The notes: generated by a model from the letters alone, not told the origin. Numbered from the stretch's first letter, positions 10,301-22,562 are shown. The stretch: 64,000 nt of DNA from GCA-020356105 sp964347475 (GCA_964347475.1 CAYFYY010000014.1:1-64000), one strand, 5' to 3'. Program-made: numbers and translations.

Positions 10301-10455
10301 CTGCCGTGGGCCGGCCGTAATCCGCCCCTCATCGTATTGCGACGGGTCGCCGCCTTCCCGAATGTCGGTTCCGGTGTTTTAATCCCGGCACGGGGCGGCT
10401 AGGCTCATCGGGAGCGGCCGCCCGGCCGGTAATCATGTTGTTCCCGGGAGATGCC

Positions 10456-11082
10456 ATGAGCGAACCGTCGCCGCGCCTCGAAGCCGCCTTCGCCGCCTTC
10501 GACGAGGCCAACGCCGCCGATCCGAATACGGTCGAAGCCGACGGTCGGGAGTGGCCGAAGGAACTGGTCTACGCGCGACAGATGACGCGGTGGCTGGCGC
10601 GCTTCGCCCCGGACGCCTCGGAGGCCCTGCAGCTCGCCGCGCGCTGCCAGCACATACGGCGCTGGGAGATCCCGCGCGATGCCTATCCGCGCGACCGGGT
10701 CGGGTACCTGAAATGGCGCACCGAGCTGAAGCACATGCATGCCCGCATCGCCGGAGAGATCCTGCAACGGGCCGGCTATGACGACGCGATAATCGCCCGC
10801 GTCCAGTCGCTGCTGAAGAAGGAGCGCCTGAAGAGCGATCCGGAGGCCCAGACGCTGGAGGACGTAGTCTGCCTCGTCTTCCTCGAAAACTGGTTCGCCG
10901 AGTTCTCGCAGCAGCACGCGCCGGACAAGGTGGTCGACATCGTCGCCAAGACCTGGAAGAAGATGTCGCCGGCCGGCCATCGAGCGGCACTCGACCTAAC
11001 AGTCGTCCTGCCCGACGACGCGCGGGCACTGGTCGAGCGCGCCCTGGCCGCGGGCCAACCCGCCGCGCCGCAACCACGATGA
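10456..11082 (+). CDS. DUF4202 domain-containing protein
   Basis: A 208-residue soluble protein matching DUF4202 along almost its whole length: WPKELVYARQMTRWL, AARCQHIRRWEIPRDAYP, GYLKWRTELK-HMHARIA and LEDVVCLVFLENWF. The repeated His and Asp positions in these helices suggest a metal-dependent HD-like hydrolase fold, which is inference only. Family members have no established reaction. The ATG at 10456 sits five bases after GGGAG. The SDR gene begins seven bases after the stop, so the two are probably co-transcribed. Confidence 0.82.
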   Translation: MSEPSPRLEAAFAAFDEANAADPNTVEADGREWPKELVYARQMTRWLARFAPDASEALQLAARCQHIRRWEIPRDAYPRDRVGYLKWRTELKHMHARIAGEILQRAGYDDAIIARVQSLLKKERLKSDPEAQTLEDVVCLVFLENWFAEFSQQHAPDKVVDIVAKTWKKMSPAGHRAALDLTVVLPDDARALVERALAAGQPAAPQPR

Positions 11083-11089
11083 GGAGCCC

Positions 11090-11842
11090 ATGCACCAGTA
11101 TGACTTCGCGGGCCGCACGGCGATCGTGACCGGCGGCGCACGCGGCATCGGCCATGCGGTGGCCGAACGGCTGCTCGACTCCGGCGCCGCCGTATGTCTG
11201 TGGGACATTGACACCGCTGCCCTCGAAAAGACGGTCGGAACCCTGTCGGCGAGAGGCGACGTGCATGGCGCGGTGTGCGACGTCGGCGACTGGACGGCGC
11301 AGGAGCGGGCGATGGCGGAGACGCTGGCGCGCTTCCCCAAGATCGACGTCGTGATCGCCAATGCGGGCATCGTCGGCATCATCAAGCCGGCCTGGGAATA
11401 CACGCTGGAGGACTGGGACAGTCTGATCCGCGCCGACCTCACGGGCGTGTTCTATTCCTGCAAGGCCGTGGTCCCACACATGCTGGAGCGCGGCTACGGG
11501 CGCATCGTCGTCGTCTCGTCAATCGCAGGACTGGAGGGCGCGCCCAACAACGCCGCCTACAGCGCCGCCAAGGCCGGCGCCATCGGCTACGTCAAGGCGA
11601 TCGGCAAGGAACTCGCCAAGTCGAACGTGCTGGTCAACGCTGTCGCGCCGTCGGGGATTGACACGCCGTTCATCGACGACGTGCGCGGCCCCTATATGGA
11701 TTTCGTGCTGTCGCGCATGCCGATCGGCCGCCTCGGCCGTGCCGAGGAGACGGCGTCGCTGATCTGCTGGCTCGCCTCCGAGGAGAACTCTTTCTCCACC
11801 GGTGCCGTGTTCGACAGCTCCGGCGGCCGCGCGGTCTATTGA
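11090..11842 (+). CDS. SDR family NAD(P)-dependent oxidoreductase
   Basis: A 250-residue classical short-chain dehydrogenase. It has TGGARGIG (about residues 14-21), NAG (91-93) and a catalytic triad Ser144, Tyr157, Lys161 (YSAAK). Asp39 at the end of the second strand (LWDID) favours NAD over NADP. It is a FabG-like enzyme, but the substrate cannot be assigned. It lies between the DUF4202 gene and a small HNH-like gene with which it overlaps by four bases, suggesting a three-gene operon. Confidence 0.88.
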   Translation: MHQYDFAGRTAIVTGGARGIGHAVAERLLDSGAAVCLWDIDTAALEKTVGTLSARGDVHGAVCDVGDWTAQERAMAETLARFPKIDVVIANAGIVGIIKPAWEYTLEDWDSLIRADLTGVFYSCKAVVPHMLERGYGRIVVVSSIAGLEGAPNNAAYSAAKAGAIGYVKAIGKELAKSNVLVNAVAPSGIDTPFIDDVRGPYMDFVLSRMPIGRLGRAEETASLICWLASEENSFSTGAVFDSSGGRAVY

Positions 11843-12135
11843 ACGGACCGAAGATTCCCGCGGACCTCGGTCCCTGCGCGATCTGCGGCCGGCCGATGTG
11901 GGACGGGCCGAACTGGGTTCCGCGCAAGCATGGCGGTGCCGCGTATGCGATCCTGCACCTCGTCTGCCACCGCATGATCCACCGCGTGTTCAGCGAACGC
12001 GAGCTGGCGCAATCCTACAGGGATGCGGAGTCGCTGCGCGCACATCCCGACATGGTGCGGTTCATCGCCTGGGTGCGGCGGAAGCCACCCGGCTACGTGG
12101 ACTGGCCGAAAGCGCCGCGCCGTCGCCGCCGCTAG
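11839..12135 (+). CDS. Small HNH-type zinc protein
   Basis: A 98-residue protein with CAICGRPM, then LHLVCHRMIHRVFSERELA, a Cys-x2-Cys and Cys-His pattern typical of compact HNH nuclease-like folds, followed by a basic tail (PRRRRR). It starts at TTG and overlaps the SDR stop, implying translational coupling. Related short proteins are common in alphaproteobacteria and usually annotated HNH endonuclease; activity has not been shown as far as I know. An anti-restriction or DNA-repair role would be speculation. Confidence 0.65.
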   Translation: MNGPKIPADLGPCAICGRPMWDGPNWVPRKHGGAAYAILHLVCHRMIHRVFSERELAQSYRDAESLRAHPDMVRFIAWVRRKPPGYVDWPKAPRRRRR

Positions 12136-12426
12136 CGCGCGGCATGCGTGTATCACGCGCCGTTGCCGCCGCAATGGTGGCAGCCGGCAAATTCGCTCGG
12201 TTTCCGGATTCTCCCATTTCCTGAGCCAGCCCGGCCGAAATCCCGCATTAAGATAAATGCCAAATTAAATAGTCCCGAATTGTAATCGATAAAAACTGCC
12301 CAATGTCAAATGATTCGCTATCCTTACTGAAGTAAGAAAAGAGTTCACAAACGAACCGGAACGGCGGGATACAAACTGAATTGGCGAGATCAATTCGATA
12401 TTTGGGGTAATGAGGCTCGTAATTTC
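12136..12426. other. AT-rich intergenic region
   Basis: This stretch of about 290 bases has no plausible gene and, from about 12240, is much more AT-rich than its surroundings. A small perfect inverted repeat CTTACT-GA-AGTAAG lies at 12323-12336. It most likely contains the promoter of the exported protein starting at 12427, but I cannot place a -35/-10 pair with confidence. Confidence 0.5.
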
Positions 12427-13827
12427 ATGCGGCCACTGGATATTACACAGAACAACGGATTGCGACGCACTGCAATACTGGTTATTGGAGCCCTCGTTGC
12501 TATGACAATGCCGGTCGCGACCGCGTCCGCTGCGGAGTCAGAGCTTGTGAACTTCGAGGAATTCCGGGGCCCACGGACTTTTACCGGCGTTCAGCCGCCG
12601 CTTTCCGTGGGCAACGCCACGTTCTCCGGCGGGCAGCTGCTGACCGGCGTGTTCCGACTGCGCCGGGTCAACCGCAGCACGGTATACGGTGTCTGGCATG
12701 GTTGCGCGGGGTGTTCGCGCACGATCACCATCGATTTTGCCGAACCGGTGTCCGACGTCAGCTTCATGCTGATGAACGGGCGCATGGGCAAGCTGTGGTT
12801 CGAGGTTTCGGACGATACCGGCCACACCTCGGAGTTCGTCCTCAATCCGTACTTTCTGGGCGGCTCGGCCGCCGCGGTCACCCTGCCGTCGACCCGCATC
12901 CGGCGCATCGTCGTCGGCGAGGCGATTAAGGATTCGCCGTTCTGGCAATTCTACGTCGACAATCTGCGCTATACGATCAACGAGGGGCGGGAGTATCTCG
13001 TCAGTTTCAGCGCCTTCGTCCCCCACGACAACGTACCGGGCGGGCCCACCGCATCGTGCCTGACCGGCAAGACCGAACCGCCGGGTCTTGCCCGTCGCAG
13101 CCCGCCGCCGCGCAGCAACGCCCGGTGGCTGCGCGATTTCGCCCTCCCCGGTCAAGGCTTGGCGAGGGGGAATCCGGTGTTCCGGCCCGGAACGGGCGGC
13201 GCGGACGACGGCACGCCCCGCAAGCGTGCCCTGTATTTCGGCGGTGACAACCGAACCTTCGATCCGGCCGCGCCGACATACCGCGTGCGCCAGCTGGTCA
13301 CGGTGATCCCGGACGAGAACGAGGATACCGACGGTGTCAATGACGGTATCAAGGCCGGCAGCCTGCGCAATCTCGCCGAGGAGGTCCGCACCTATGCCGA
13401 GGATGCGATGGATGACGGTGTACTCGACGTTGCCGACGAAGACGGACGGTCGAACGACTGTCGGCTGTTTCACAGGGCGTATCTCGCGGAGACCGACCTG
13501 ATGACGGTCGAGGTGGCGCGGACCGGTCCAAAAGCCCTCGAGGTCAAGCTTCGCGGCACGTTGCACAATCCCCTCGTCGGGCCGGCCGAGGTGCTTGGCG
13601 CGATCGACTGGGATTTCACGCTGGCCCTCGATGCGTCGGTCGAGCCGCCACAATGGACGCTAAACGGCGCCCATGATGGATTCCCAGCCTATGAGATCTA
13701 CATCAACGGACAGGCTGTATACCAGCATGATCCGGGACCGCCGCCCTACGAGTTCAGCCGGCACATGCGCAAGTTGCTGCCGCCGCTCGACGTTGCGGTC
13801 ACCAACGAATCGGGAGGGTTGCAATGA
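12427..13827 (+). CDS. Exported protein of unknown function
   Basis: A 466-residue protein with a signal peptide (hydrophobic residues about 15-35, cleavage near ASAAES). Residues of about 40-190 form a beta-rich module: NFEEFRGPRTFTG, ITIDFAEPVSDVSFML, then IRRIVVGEA and FYVDNLRYTI. This resembles the jelly-roll modules seen ahead of PEP-CTERM-type or carbohydrate-binding proteins. The remaining part has no recognised domain; it holds an acidic stretch (PDENEDTDGVNDG). The stop overlaps the next gene by four bases (ATGA), so the two exported proteins are probably made together. No catalytic motif is visible. Confidence 0.68.
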   Translation: MRPLDITQNNGLRRTAILVIGALVAMTMPVATASAAESELVNFEEFRGPRTFTGVQPPLSVGNATFSGGQLLTGVFRLRRVNRSTVYGVWHGCAGCSRTITIDFAEPVSDVSFMLMNGRMGKLWFEVSDDTGHTSEFVLNPYFLGGSAAAVTLPSTRIRRIVVGEAIKDSPFWQFYVDNLRYTINEGREYLVSFSAFVPHDNVPGGPTASCLTGKTEPPGLARRSPPPRSNARWLRDFALPGQGLARGNPVFRPGTGGADDGTPRKRALYFGGDNRTFDPAAPTYRVRQLVTVIPDENEDTDGVNDGIKAGSLRNLAEEVRTYAEDAMDDGVLDVADEDGRSNDCRLFHRAYLAETDLMTVEVARTGPKALEVKLRGTLHNPLVGPAEVLGAIDWDFTLALDASVEPPQWTLNGAHDGFPAYEIYINGQAVYQHDPGPPPYEFSRHMRKLLPPLDVAVTNESGGLQ

Positions 13828-14786
13828 ATCCCGTCGTGATGGCTGGACGGGGGGTGCTGCGCCAGGTGATCGCCGTATTGGTTCTCGGGATCACCCTGGC
13901 CGGCGCCGCCGCGGCGCAGTCGGGCAGCGGGCTGCAGGGTGGGCAGCAGCACCTGGACGTCCTGCTCGACAATATCAGCACGGTGCCGCACCGGAACTGG
14001 CCAAAGGCGGCGGAGGCGTTCGTCCTGGCCGCCTCCGATGCTGAAATGACGGACATGATCGCCGTCGCGATCACCGCCCTCGACGATCCGCGGGTGGAGC
14101 AACGGTACTATGCTCTTGTCGGCCTGGGCGCCGCCGCGATAGCGTCGGTGGAGAACGGGGAGGCGCTCGCTGCCGAGGCCGCGGTATTGGTCAACTGCCT
14201 GTCGGATGATGATCCCTGGGTGCGCGAGGCGGCGGTTGCGGCCCTCGCCGCCATCCAGCCGGGTCCGCCGGAGTGGACCGTCGGCAACATCGCGGCACTG
14301 GTCGACGATCCCGTGCGACGCGTTGCCGTTGCTGCGATGCGGACGCTTGAGCGCGTTGCCGTCGGTCACGAGGATGCCGCTGGCATCTATGCCATGCTCG
14401 ACGCCGGGGACGGCTCGGAACGCAGCCGGGCCATCAAGGTGCTCAGCAGGCACTATCGCGCGCAGGAGAACTATCGCGAAGCGGAACGGACACTGATCGA
14501 TGGGCTGGATGATCCGGACCGTGGTGTCCGCTGGCAGGCGGCCACCGCATTGGGCGATCTTGACGATGCGAACTGGTCGTTCGCGCTTTGGCACCTCGAC
14601 GCCGTGCGCCGCAACCCGAAGGAAGATGCGGCAGTGCGGCGCGCTGCGTCGACCGCGATGAACAATATTCTCGACAAGCGCCTCGTCCCTGCTGCCTTGG
14701 CGGGGCGGGCGTCGGTCAGGACGCAGGCGGGTCCAGGTCCCGTTCGGTTGCGATCACGATCCGGGCCGGTTCGAATCCGCGACTGA
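13824..14786 (+). CDS. Exported HEAT-repeat protein
   Basis: A 320-residue protein with an N-terminal signal or anchor (IAVLVLGITLAGAAAA). At least four helical repeats of HEAT type follow, for example ALDDPRVEQRYYALVGLGAAA, LSDDDPWVREAAVAALAAI, LVDDPVRRVAVAAMRTL and LDDPDRGVRWQAATALGDL. Such repeats usually bind partner proteins. It is coupled by ATGA to the preceding exported protein, which is the likely partner. The last 70 bases overlap the convergent PAS gene, and the C-terminal Arg/Gly/Pro-rich tail coded there may be non-conserved. Confidence 0.72.
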   Translation: MNPVVMAGRGVLRQVIAVLVLGITLAGAAAAQSGSGLQGGQQHLDVLLDNISTVPHRNWPKAAEAFVLAASDAEMTDMIAVAITALDDPRVEQRYYALVGLGAAAIASVENGEALAAEAAVLVNCLSDDDPWVREAAVAALAAIQPGPPEWTVGNIAALVDDPVRRVAVAAMRTLERVAVGHEDAAGIYAMLDAGDGSERSRAIKVLSRHYRAQENYREAERTLIDGLDDPDRGVRWQAATALGDLDDANWSFALWHLDAVRRNPKEDAAVRRAASTAMNNILDKRLVPAALAGRASVRTQAGPGPVRLRSRSGPVRIRD

Positions 14787-15255
14787 GCCGGGCATCGCCC
14801 AGGGCGCGGCGGTCGGCCGTCCCGAACTTGACGATGCCGAAGATGTGATCCGCCGCCACGCCGTCCGACGAAATCGGCAACAGCAACCGCGAGACGCGCG
14901 GGTATTTCGGATCGGGCGTAAGGGCCGGCCCCACATAAAAGACCGGCAGGCGGTCCCGGACCGCGCGCTCGAACAAGCGCTGGCGACTGGTTGCGTGTTC
15001 CGGCGGCAGCATCTCGTCGAGAAACATGCCGGTCTCGTCGCGGCCGAACACCTGCACGATCCGGGTGCCGACGAGAATGCAGCGGAAGCGGCTGTCTTCG
15101 ACCCTGTACATGAACAGGTTCGGCAGCCAGTCCGGCTGGAATTCGAGCGGATCGATGGAGCTTTTGAGGGGGATGCGTTTGCCGGCCCGCTTGCCGAGCC
15201 AGTACGCAAAGACATCCCTGATCCCGCGGTCCGGGATCTCGTCGATAAACCCCAT
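14716..15255 (-). CDS. PAS domain protein (PAS_5 type)
   Basis: A 179-residue cytoplasmic protein that matches the stand-alone PAS_5 proteins common in Rhodospirillales: FAYWLGKRAGKRIP, LPNLFMYRVEDSRFRCILVG, TSRQRLFERAVRDRLPVFY and SRLLLPISSDG. These proteins have one PAS-like sensor domain and no output domain, and their ligand is unknown. It reads in the same direction as hutI upstream of it (84 bases apart) and overlaps the HEAT gene end by 71 bases in the opposite direction. Confidence 0.75.
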   Translation of the reverse strand: MGFIDEIPDRGIRDVFAYWLGKRAGKRIPLKSSIDPLEFQPDWLPNLFMYRVEDSRFRCILVGTRIVQVFGRDETGMFLDEMLPPEHATSRQRLFERAVRDRLPVFYVGPALTPDPKYPRVSRLLLPISSDGVAADHIFGIVKFGTADRRALGDARLSRGFEPARIVIATERDLDPPAS

Positions 15256-15338
15256 GGTCCTGCCCCGCTGGGATTCCGCAGTATCCCTGCGCCCTTATGC
15301 CCAACTTTTATTTCTTCTGGTACTATTAACAACGACTT

Positions 15339-16559
15339 TCAGGTGCGGGCTATTCCGTTCCTGACGATTTGCTCGGGGCGGAAACAGCCGATGCGATAGG
15401 CCAGTTCGGCGGGCTCCGCGATGTCCCAGACGCAGAAATCGGCGGCCATGCCCTTGGCGAGCATGCCGTGCGTCTCGCCGAGGCCGAGAGCCAGCGCAGC
15501 ATTTCGGGTCACTCCGGCCAGCGCTTCCTCGGGCGTCAGACGGAACAGCGTGCATGCCATGTTGAGCGTCAGCAGCAGCGACGTGACCGGCGACGAGCCG
15601 GGATTGCAGTCGGAGGCGACGGCGATCGGCACCCGGTGCTGGCGCAGCAGCGCCACCGGGGGCAACTGTGACTCCCGTAAGGTATAGAAGGCGCCCGGCA
15701 GCAGGACGGCAACGGTGCCCGCCGTCGCCATCGCCCGCACGCCGGCGGGATCGGTGTATTCGAGGTGATCCGCCGACAGCGCGCCGAATCGGGCGGCCAG
15801 GGCCGCGCCGCCGAGATCGGAGAGCTGGTCGGCGTGCAGCTTGACCGGCAGGCCCAGCATCCTGGCCGCTTCGAAAACCTGCGCGGTCTGCTGCGGTGAA
15901 AAGGCGATCGACTCGCAAAAGGCGTCGACGGCATCGGCCAGCCCGGCCTGTGCCGTTGCCGGCAGCGACTCCCTGCGCACGAAATCGATGTAGTCGTCGG
16001 GCCGCCCGGCGAATTCCGCAGGCACCGCGTGCGCGCCGAGGAACGTCGTGCGCACGGTCACATCATGCGTCTCGCCCAGCCTGCGGGCGACGCGAAGCTG
16101 TTTCATTTCCGTCTCGACGTCGAGGCCGTAGCCGGACTTGACCTCCACCGTGGTCACGCCCTCCGCCGTCAGCGCCGCGAGCCGTGGCGCCGCCGCTGCG
16201 ACAAGCTCGTCCTCGGTAGCTGCCCGGGTCGCGGTAACGGTCGCCACGATTCCGCCGCCCTGCCGCGCGATCTCCTCATAGCTCGCGCCCTCGAGCCGCA
16301 GCTCGAACTCTCGCGCGCGGTTGCCGGCGTAAACGAGGTGAGAGTGGCAGTCGATGAGCCCCGGCGTGATCCATCGGCCCGACGCGTCGCGGACCCGCGC
16401 CGCAAGACGATCCGGCGGGCCGGGCAGCTCGGCCATCGGCCCCGTCCAGGCGATCAGTCCGCCCGCCGCGGCGATGGCGCCGTCACGGATCGCGCCGTAG
16501 GGCGGGCCGTCAGGCGCCATCGTGGCGATATCGCCGCCGATCCAGATGTCGTCCCACAT
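15339..16559 (-). CDS. hutI: Imidazolonepropionase
   Basis: A 406-residue amidohydrolase that opens 4-imidazolone-5-propionate to N-formimino-L-glutamate, the third step of histidine degradation. The metal motif is DCHSHLVYAGNR, with KLHADQL and ASDCNPGSSP further on. VEVKSGYGLD is another family signature. It is divergent from hutF with only about 80 bases between their starts, so a common regulatory region is likely. It lies about 9 kb from hutUHG, an unusual split of the pathway genes. Confidence 0.96.
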   Translation of the reverse strand: MWDDIWIGGDIATMAPDGPPYGAIRDGAIAAAGGLIAWTGPMAELPGPPDRLAARVRDASGRWITPGLIDCHSHLVYAGNRAREFELRLEGASYEEIARQGGGIVATVTATRAATEDELVAAAAPRLAALTAEGVTTVEVKSGYGLDVETEMKQLRVARRLGETHDVTVRTTFLGAHAVPAEFAGRPDDYIDFVRRESLPATAQAGLADAVDAFCESIAFSPQQTAQVFEAARMLGLPVKLHADQLSDLGGAALAARFGALSADHLEYTDPAGVRAMATAGTVAVLLPGAFYTLRESQLPPVALLRQHRVPIAVASDCNPGSSPVTSLLLTLNMACTLFRLTPEEALAGVTRNAALALGLGETHGMLAKGMAADFCVWDIAEPAELAYRIGCFRPEQIVRNGIART

Positions 16560-16642
16560 TCCCCGTGCCCTTTCCCCGCAACCGTTCTATCGTTATGGAC
16601 GACGCCCGCTGCACGCCGCAAGCGCGAATGGGGAGAGGGATC

Positions 16643-18028
<1,386 letters not shown>

Positions 18029-18035
18029 CCGGGCC

Positions 18036-19007
18036 CTATTCGGCCGCGGCGCTCTTCTCCTGCTCGTGCTCGGTGAGGAAGCGCTCGGCCTCGAGCGCGG
18101 CCATGCAGCCCATGCCGGCCGCGGTGACGGCCTGGCGGTAGACCTGGTCCTTCACGTCGCCGGCGGCGAACACGCCGGGGATGTTGGTCGCCGTCGAGTC
18201 GGGCTTGGTGATGATGTAGCCGCCCTTGTCCATCTCGACTTGGCCCTTGAAGATGGCGCTGGCCGGTGAATGGCCGATGGCGATGAACACGCCGTCGACC
18301 GGAAGTCCCCGCGTGTCGCCGGTCTTGACGTTCTTAAGTCGCAGGCCGGTGACCGCCGGCGGCATCTCCTCGCCGGTGATCTCCTCGACGACGGTATCCC
18401 AGATCGGCTCGATCTTCGCATTGCGGAACAGCCTGTCCTGCAGGATCTTCTCCGCGCGCAGCTCGTCGCGGCGGTGGACCAGCCAGACCTTGCTTGCGAT
18501 GTTCGACAGGTACAGCGATTCCTCGACCGCCGTGTTGCCGCCGCCGATCACCGCGACCTCCCGGTCGCGAAAGAAGAACCCGTCGCAGGTCGCGCAGGCC
18601 GACACACCCGCGCCCTGGAACTTCTGTTCCGATTCGAGGCCAAGCCAGCGCGCCTGTGCGCCGGTGGCGATGATCACCGTCTCGGCGGAAAAGGTCCGTC
18701 CGGCGTCGGATTTGGCGCGGAACGGTCGACGCGACAGGTCGATCTCGGTGATCAGGTCGTATTCGATGACCTTGGTCCCGACCTTCTCGGCCTGCGCCTG
18801 CATCTGCTCCATCAGCCACGGACCCTGGATCGTCTCGGCGAAACCGGGATAGTTCTCGACATCCGTGGTGATGGTCAGCTGGCCGCCCTTCTCGAGGCCC
18901 GACACCATGACGGGGTGCAGGTTGGCCCGCGCCGCATAGATCGCCGCCGTGTACCCCGCCGGCCCCGAGCCGATGATGAGAACCTTGGTATCGTAATGTT
19001 CGGTCAT
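18036..19007 (-). CDS. trxB: Thioredoxin-disulfide reductase
   Basis: A 323-residue FAD enzyme that uses NADPH to reduce thioredoxin. Motifs are the FAD-binding GSGPAG (13-18), the redox pair Cys138-Ala-Thr-Cys141, the NADPH site GGGNTAVE (about 155-162) and the C-terminal GVFAAGDVKD. The ATG at 19007 gives the standard length. It converges with hutF, eight bases apart. Confidence 0.97.
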   Translation of the reverse strand: MTEHYDTKVLIIGSGPAGYTAAIYAARANLHPVMVSGLEKGGQLTITTDVENYPGFAETIQGPWLMEQMQAQAEKVGTKVIEYDLITEIDLSRRPFRAKSDAGRTFSAETVIIATGAQARWLGLESEQKFQGAGVSACATCDGFFFRDREVAVIGGGNTAVEESLYLSNIASKVWLVHRRDELRAEKILQDRLFRNAKIEPIWDTVVEEITGEEMPPAVTGLRLKNVKTGDTRGLPVDGVFIAIGHSPASAIFKGQVEMDKGGYIITKPDSTATNIPGVFAAGDVKDQVYRQAVTAAGMGCMAALEAERFLTEHEQEKSAAAE

Positions 19008-19191
19008 CGCCGCGCGTCCTTCCGCAAAATCCGTCAGCGCCCTTCGACGTAATCGGCGCCCTTCGACGTAATACGTCCGCGGCGACTGCGCAAGCCCATG
19101 GCGTCGGTGCCCGGGGCGGTGGCAAGAAAACAATGGGGTTTCGGCGCGCTTCCGTACTATCGTGCAGGAAAGAGACGGAGAGACGCGGGTC

Positions 19192-20399
<1,208 letters not shown>

Positions 20400-20403
<4 letters not shown>

Positions 20404-21098
20404 CCGTCCGTGGTGTCGAACCGCGAGAGCGCGACCGCCGAGCGCTCGAAGCCGTCCATGCGCGTGGCCAGGGCCAGTTCCGACATGCCCATGGCGGCGG
20501 CGATGCGGACCATCATCTCCTCCTGGACCGGCCCCGGGTCGTCCATCGCCTCGAGCAGCAGGAAACAGGACCGCAGGATGAACTCCCGGGCTCCGGCGTC
20601 GAGCAAGACTTCCGCGGCGAGGACCTCGCTGGCGATGTCGCCGCTGACGTGTTCGTGCAAAAGCTCCGGCAACGGCGCCGTTTCGAACCTCGCCGCGTCG
20701 ATCTGCGCGAGGACATCGTGCAGCACCCGGGCCGAATCGTCGCTCGGCTCGCCCTCGGTGGCCGCCAGCGTCGCCACGATCCGCACGATGAGCTCGTCGC
20801 GCGTCCCGGGCCTGTGGCCGGGCACGGCGGCGATCGATGCCCTGGTGCGCACGTACTGGCCGCGCTCGCGGACCCCGATCAGCAGCAGGTACAGACCGGT
20901 CAGTCCGACGATGGCACCGGCGCCCAGGAACATCCAGAAGGCGGCCGGCGCGCCGTAACGGTACACCGTATCGGAGCCGTGAAAGCGTACTGCAAGCACG
21001 ATCGCCGTTGCGGTGACGAGAAACGCACCGAGGGCCCAGACGATATGGTTCGTGCCCGGTTTCACGGATTCGCTTCTCTTCCCGTAGCTTGCCGACAT
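20400..21098 (-). CDS. Membrane protein with TerB-like domain
   Basis: A 232-residue protein with two transmembrane segments (about residues 17-36 and 48-74) followed by a cytoplasmic helical domain. The end of that domain, FILRSCFLLLEAMDDPG with IAAAMGMSELALATRM, resembles TerB/tellurite-resistance-type helical domains. There are no other ter genes nearby, so resistance should not be inferred. ATG at 21098 is chosen as the first good start after a poorly coding upstream stretch; no strong ribosome-binding site is seen. Confidence 0.55.
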
Positions 21099-21257
21099 CG
21101 GCGCCGGATCGCCCGTCACGCCCTCCCGGTTTACCCGCAAAGCTTTAAGAAATGCGTAATCGCGGGCGCGCTCGTCGCGTCGACCCGCAGGTGGCCGCGG
21201 CAACGAAGCGTTAAGAGAAAGCGCGTAGGATCCGGCGCGGTCGAGCCTTGGAGACTC

Positions 21258-22559
21258 ATGCTGGTGGTCATCGCGACGCTCTTCAGCCGCCGTCGTTTCG
21301 CGCAGGAAATTGCGAAATGGATCGAAGGAAAGGTCGCCCTCGATCGCGACAACAAGGTCTTCGCAAATGTCGAGATAAGGTCAGCGGCCGACGCCGAAGC
21401 GCTCAACGCAGCGCTGCTGCATGTTGACGAGCACCTGTCCCAGCGGAACGCGCAAGACGAGTCGGTCGCCCGCGACCTGCACACCCTGATCGGCTTTCTG
21501 CAGAACGTTGTCTCGCGCAACGCCGTTGAACGCATTCGATCCGATGGCCTGCCGACATTGGACCGCATTCTCGCCGTCGTCGGCGATGACAACACGTGGG
21601 AAAACGAAAGTCTTTTCGCGTTCAAGCAGTTCGTCGCGTATGGGTATGAGCCCGGCATCGAGCGCATCGCCGGTTATGCGCGCAACGGCACGTTCGCGGA
21701 CAATTATCTCTGGTCGATCGTGTTCGCCGGCTTCAGGAACCACCCGGATCTCGGGGTGCGGTTCGTGACCGGTCTCGGCGGTTCCCTGCCATCTGGATTC
21801 TGCGGCATCGCGTATCTCGATTTCGTCAATGCGCTGTGCCGCGACGGCCATCTGAAGACACATCCCTTCGATACCGATGCCGGTGGCAGGCGGCTTACGG
21901 AATATCTCGAAGACCGGGCGCATTCGAGCTACGGCGTTTCGGCCTGTGCGGCCTTGCCCTTCGTGGACAAAGACAGGCGGGCGTCGCTGCTGGGGACGGC
22001 GCTCGCCCATACCGATCCAATGGTTCGCCTGGAAGCGGCATGGGCGATTGCGGCGTCCGGCGACGAGGAGGGATTGAGAAGTCTCTCGCTCCTCGCGCGC
22101 AATCCGACTCTGGCCTTGCGCGCCATTCAGTATCTCGAAGAGCTCGACGCAGTCAGCTGGATTCCGGAGGGTGCCAAGGAACCGGTGTTCCGTGCGCAGG
22201 CGGAGATGGCCGACTGGCTCACACATCCGTCCGAATTCGGCAGGCCGCCCGCCCGGGTATGGCTCGTTGATCGCCGGCGCCTGTTCTGGCCGCCCGCTGG
22301 AGAGGAGATCGACGCCTTTCTGATCCGCTATCGCTACGACGACGGGGACGCGCCGGACGTCGGGGTCGGCATGGTCGGCTCGGTCACCTTCGCGCTGTTC
22401 GGGGAAACCGATCTTGCCAATCTGCCGCCGGAGGACCTCTACGGCCTCCACTGCTGCTGGGAACTGCAATGTGCCGAAGACCCGGCTGCCCCAGAACACC
22501 GGACCGCCGAGACTGGGCGCCGCATTCTGGCCGCGGCCAACCCAGGCATGGGGTTCTGA
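21258..22559 (+). CDS. HEAT-repeat-like protein of unknown function
   Basis: A 433-residue cytoplasmic protein. ATG at 21258 follows TTGGAGA. The N-terminus has one hydrophobic stretch (LVVIATLFS), then a helical region (LHTLIGFLQNVVSR). The middle contains HEAT-type repeats such as DPMVRLEAAWAIAASGDEEGL. The C-terminal part has WLVDRRRLFWPPAGEEIDAFLIRYRY, rich in aromatic residues. Together these suggest a protein-binding scaffold rather than an enzyme. I do not recognise the family. Base composition is slightly less GC-rich than flanking genes. Confidence 0.6.
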   Translation: MLVVIATLFSRRRFAQEIAKWIEGKVALDRDNKVFANVEIRSAADAEALNAALLHVDEHLSQRNAQDESVARDLHTLIGFLQNVVSRNAVERIRSDGLPTLDRILAVVGDDNTWENESLFAFKQFVAYGYEPGIERIAGYARNGTFADNYLWSIVFAGFRNHPDLGVRFVTGLGGSLPSGFCGIAYLDFVNALCRDGHLKTHPFDTDAGGRRLTEYLEDRAHSSYGVSACAALPFVDKDRRASLLGTALAHTDPMVRLEAAWAIAASGDEEGLRSLSLLARNPTLALRAIQYLEELDAVSWIPEGAKEPVFRAQAEMADWLTHPSEFGRPPARVWLVDRRRLFWPPAGEEIDAFLIRYRYDDGDAPDVGVGMVGSVTFALFGETDLANLPPEDLYGLHCCWELQCAEDPAAPEHRTAETGRRILAAANPGMGF

Positions 22560-22562
22560 CCG

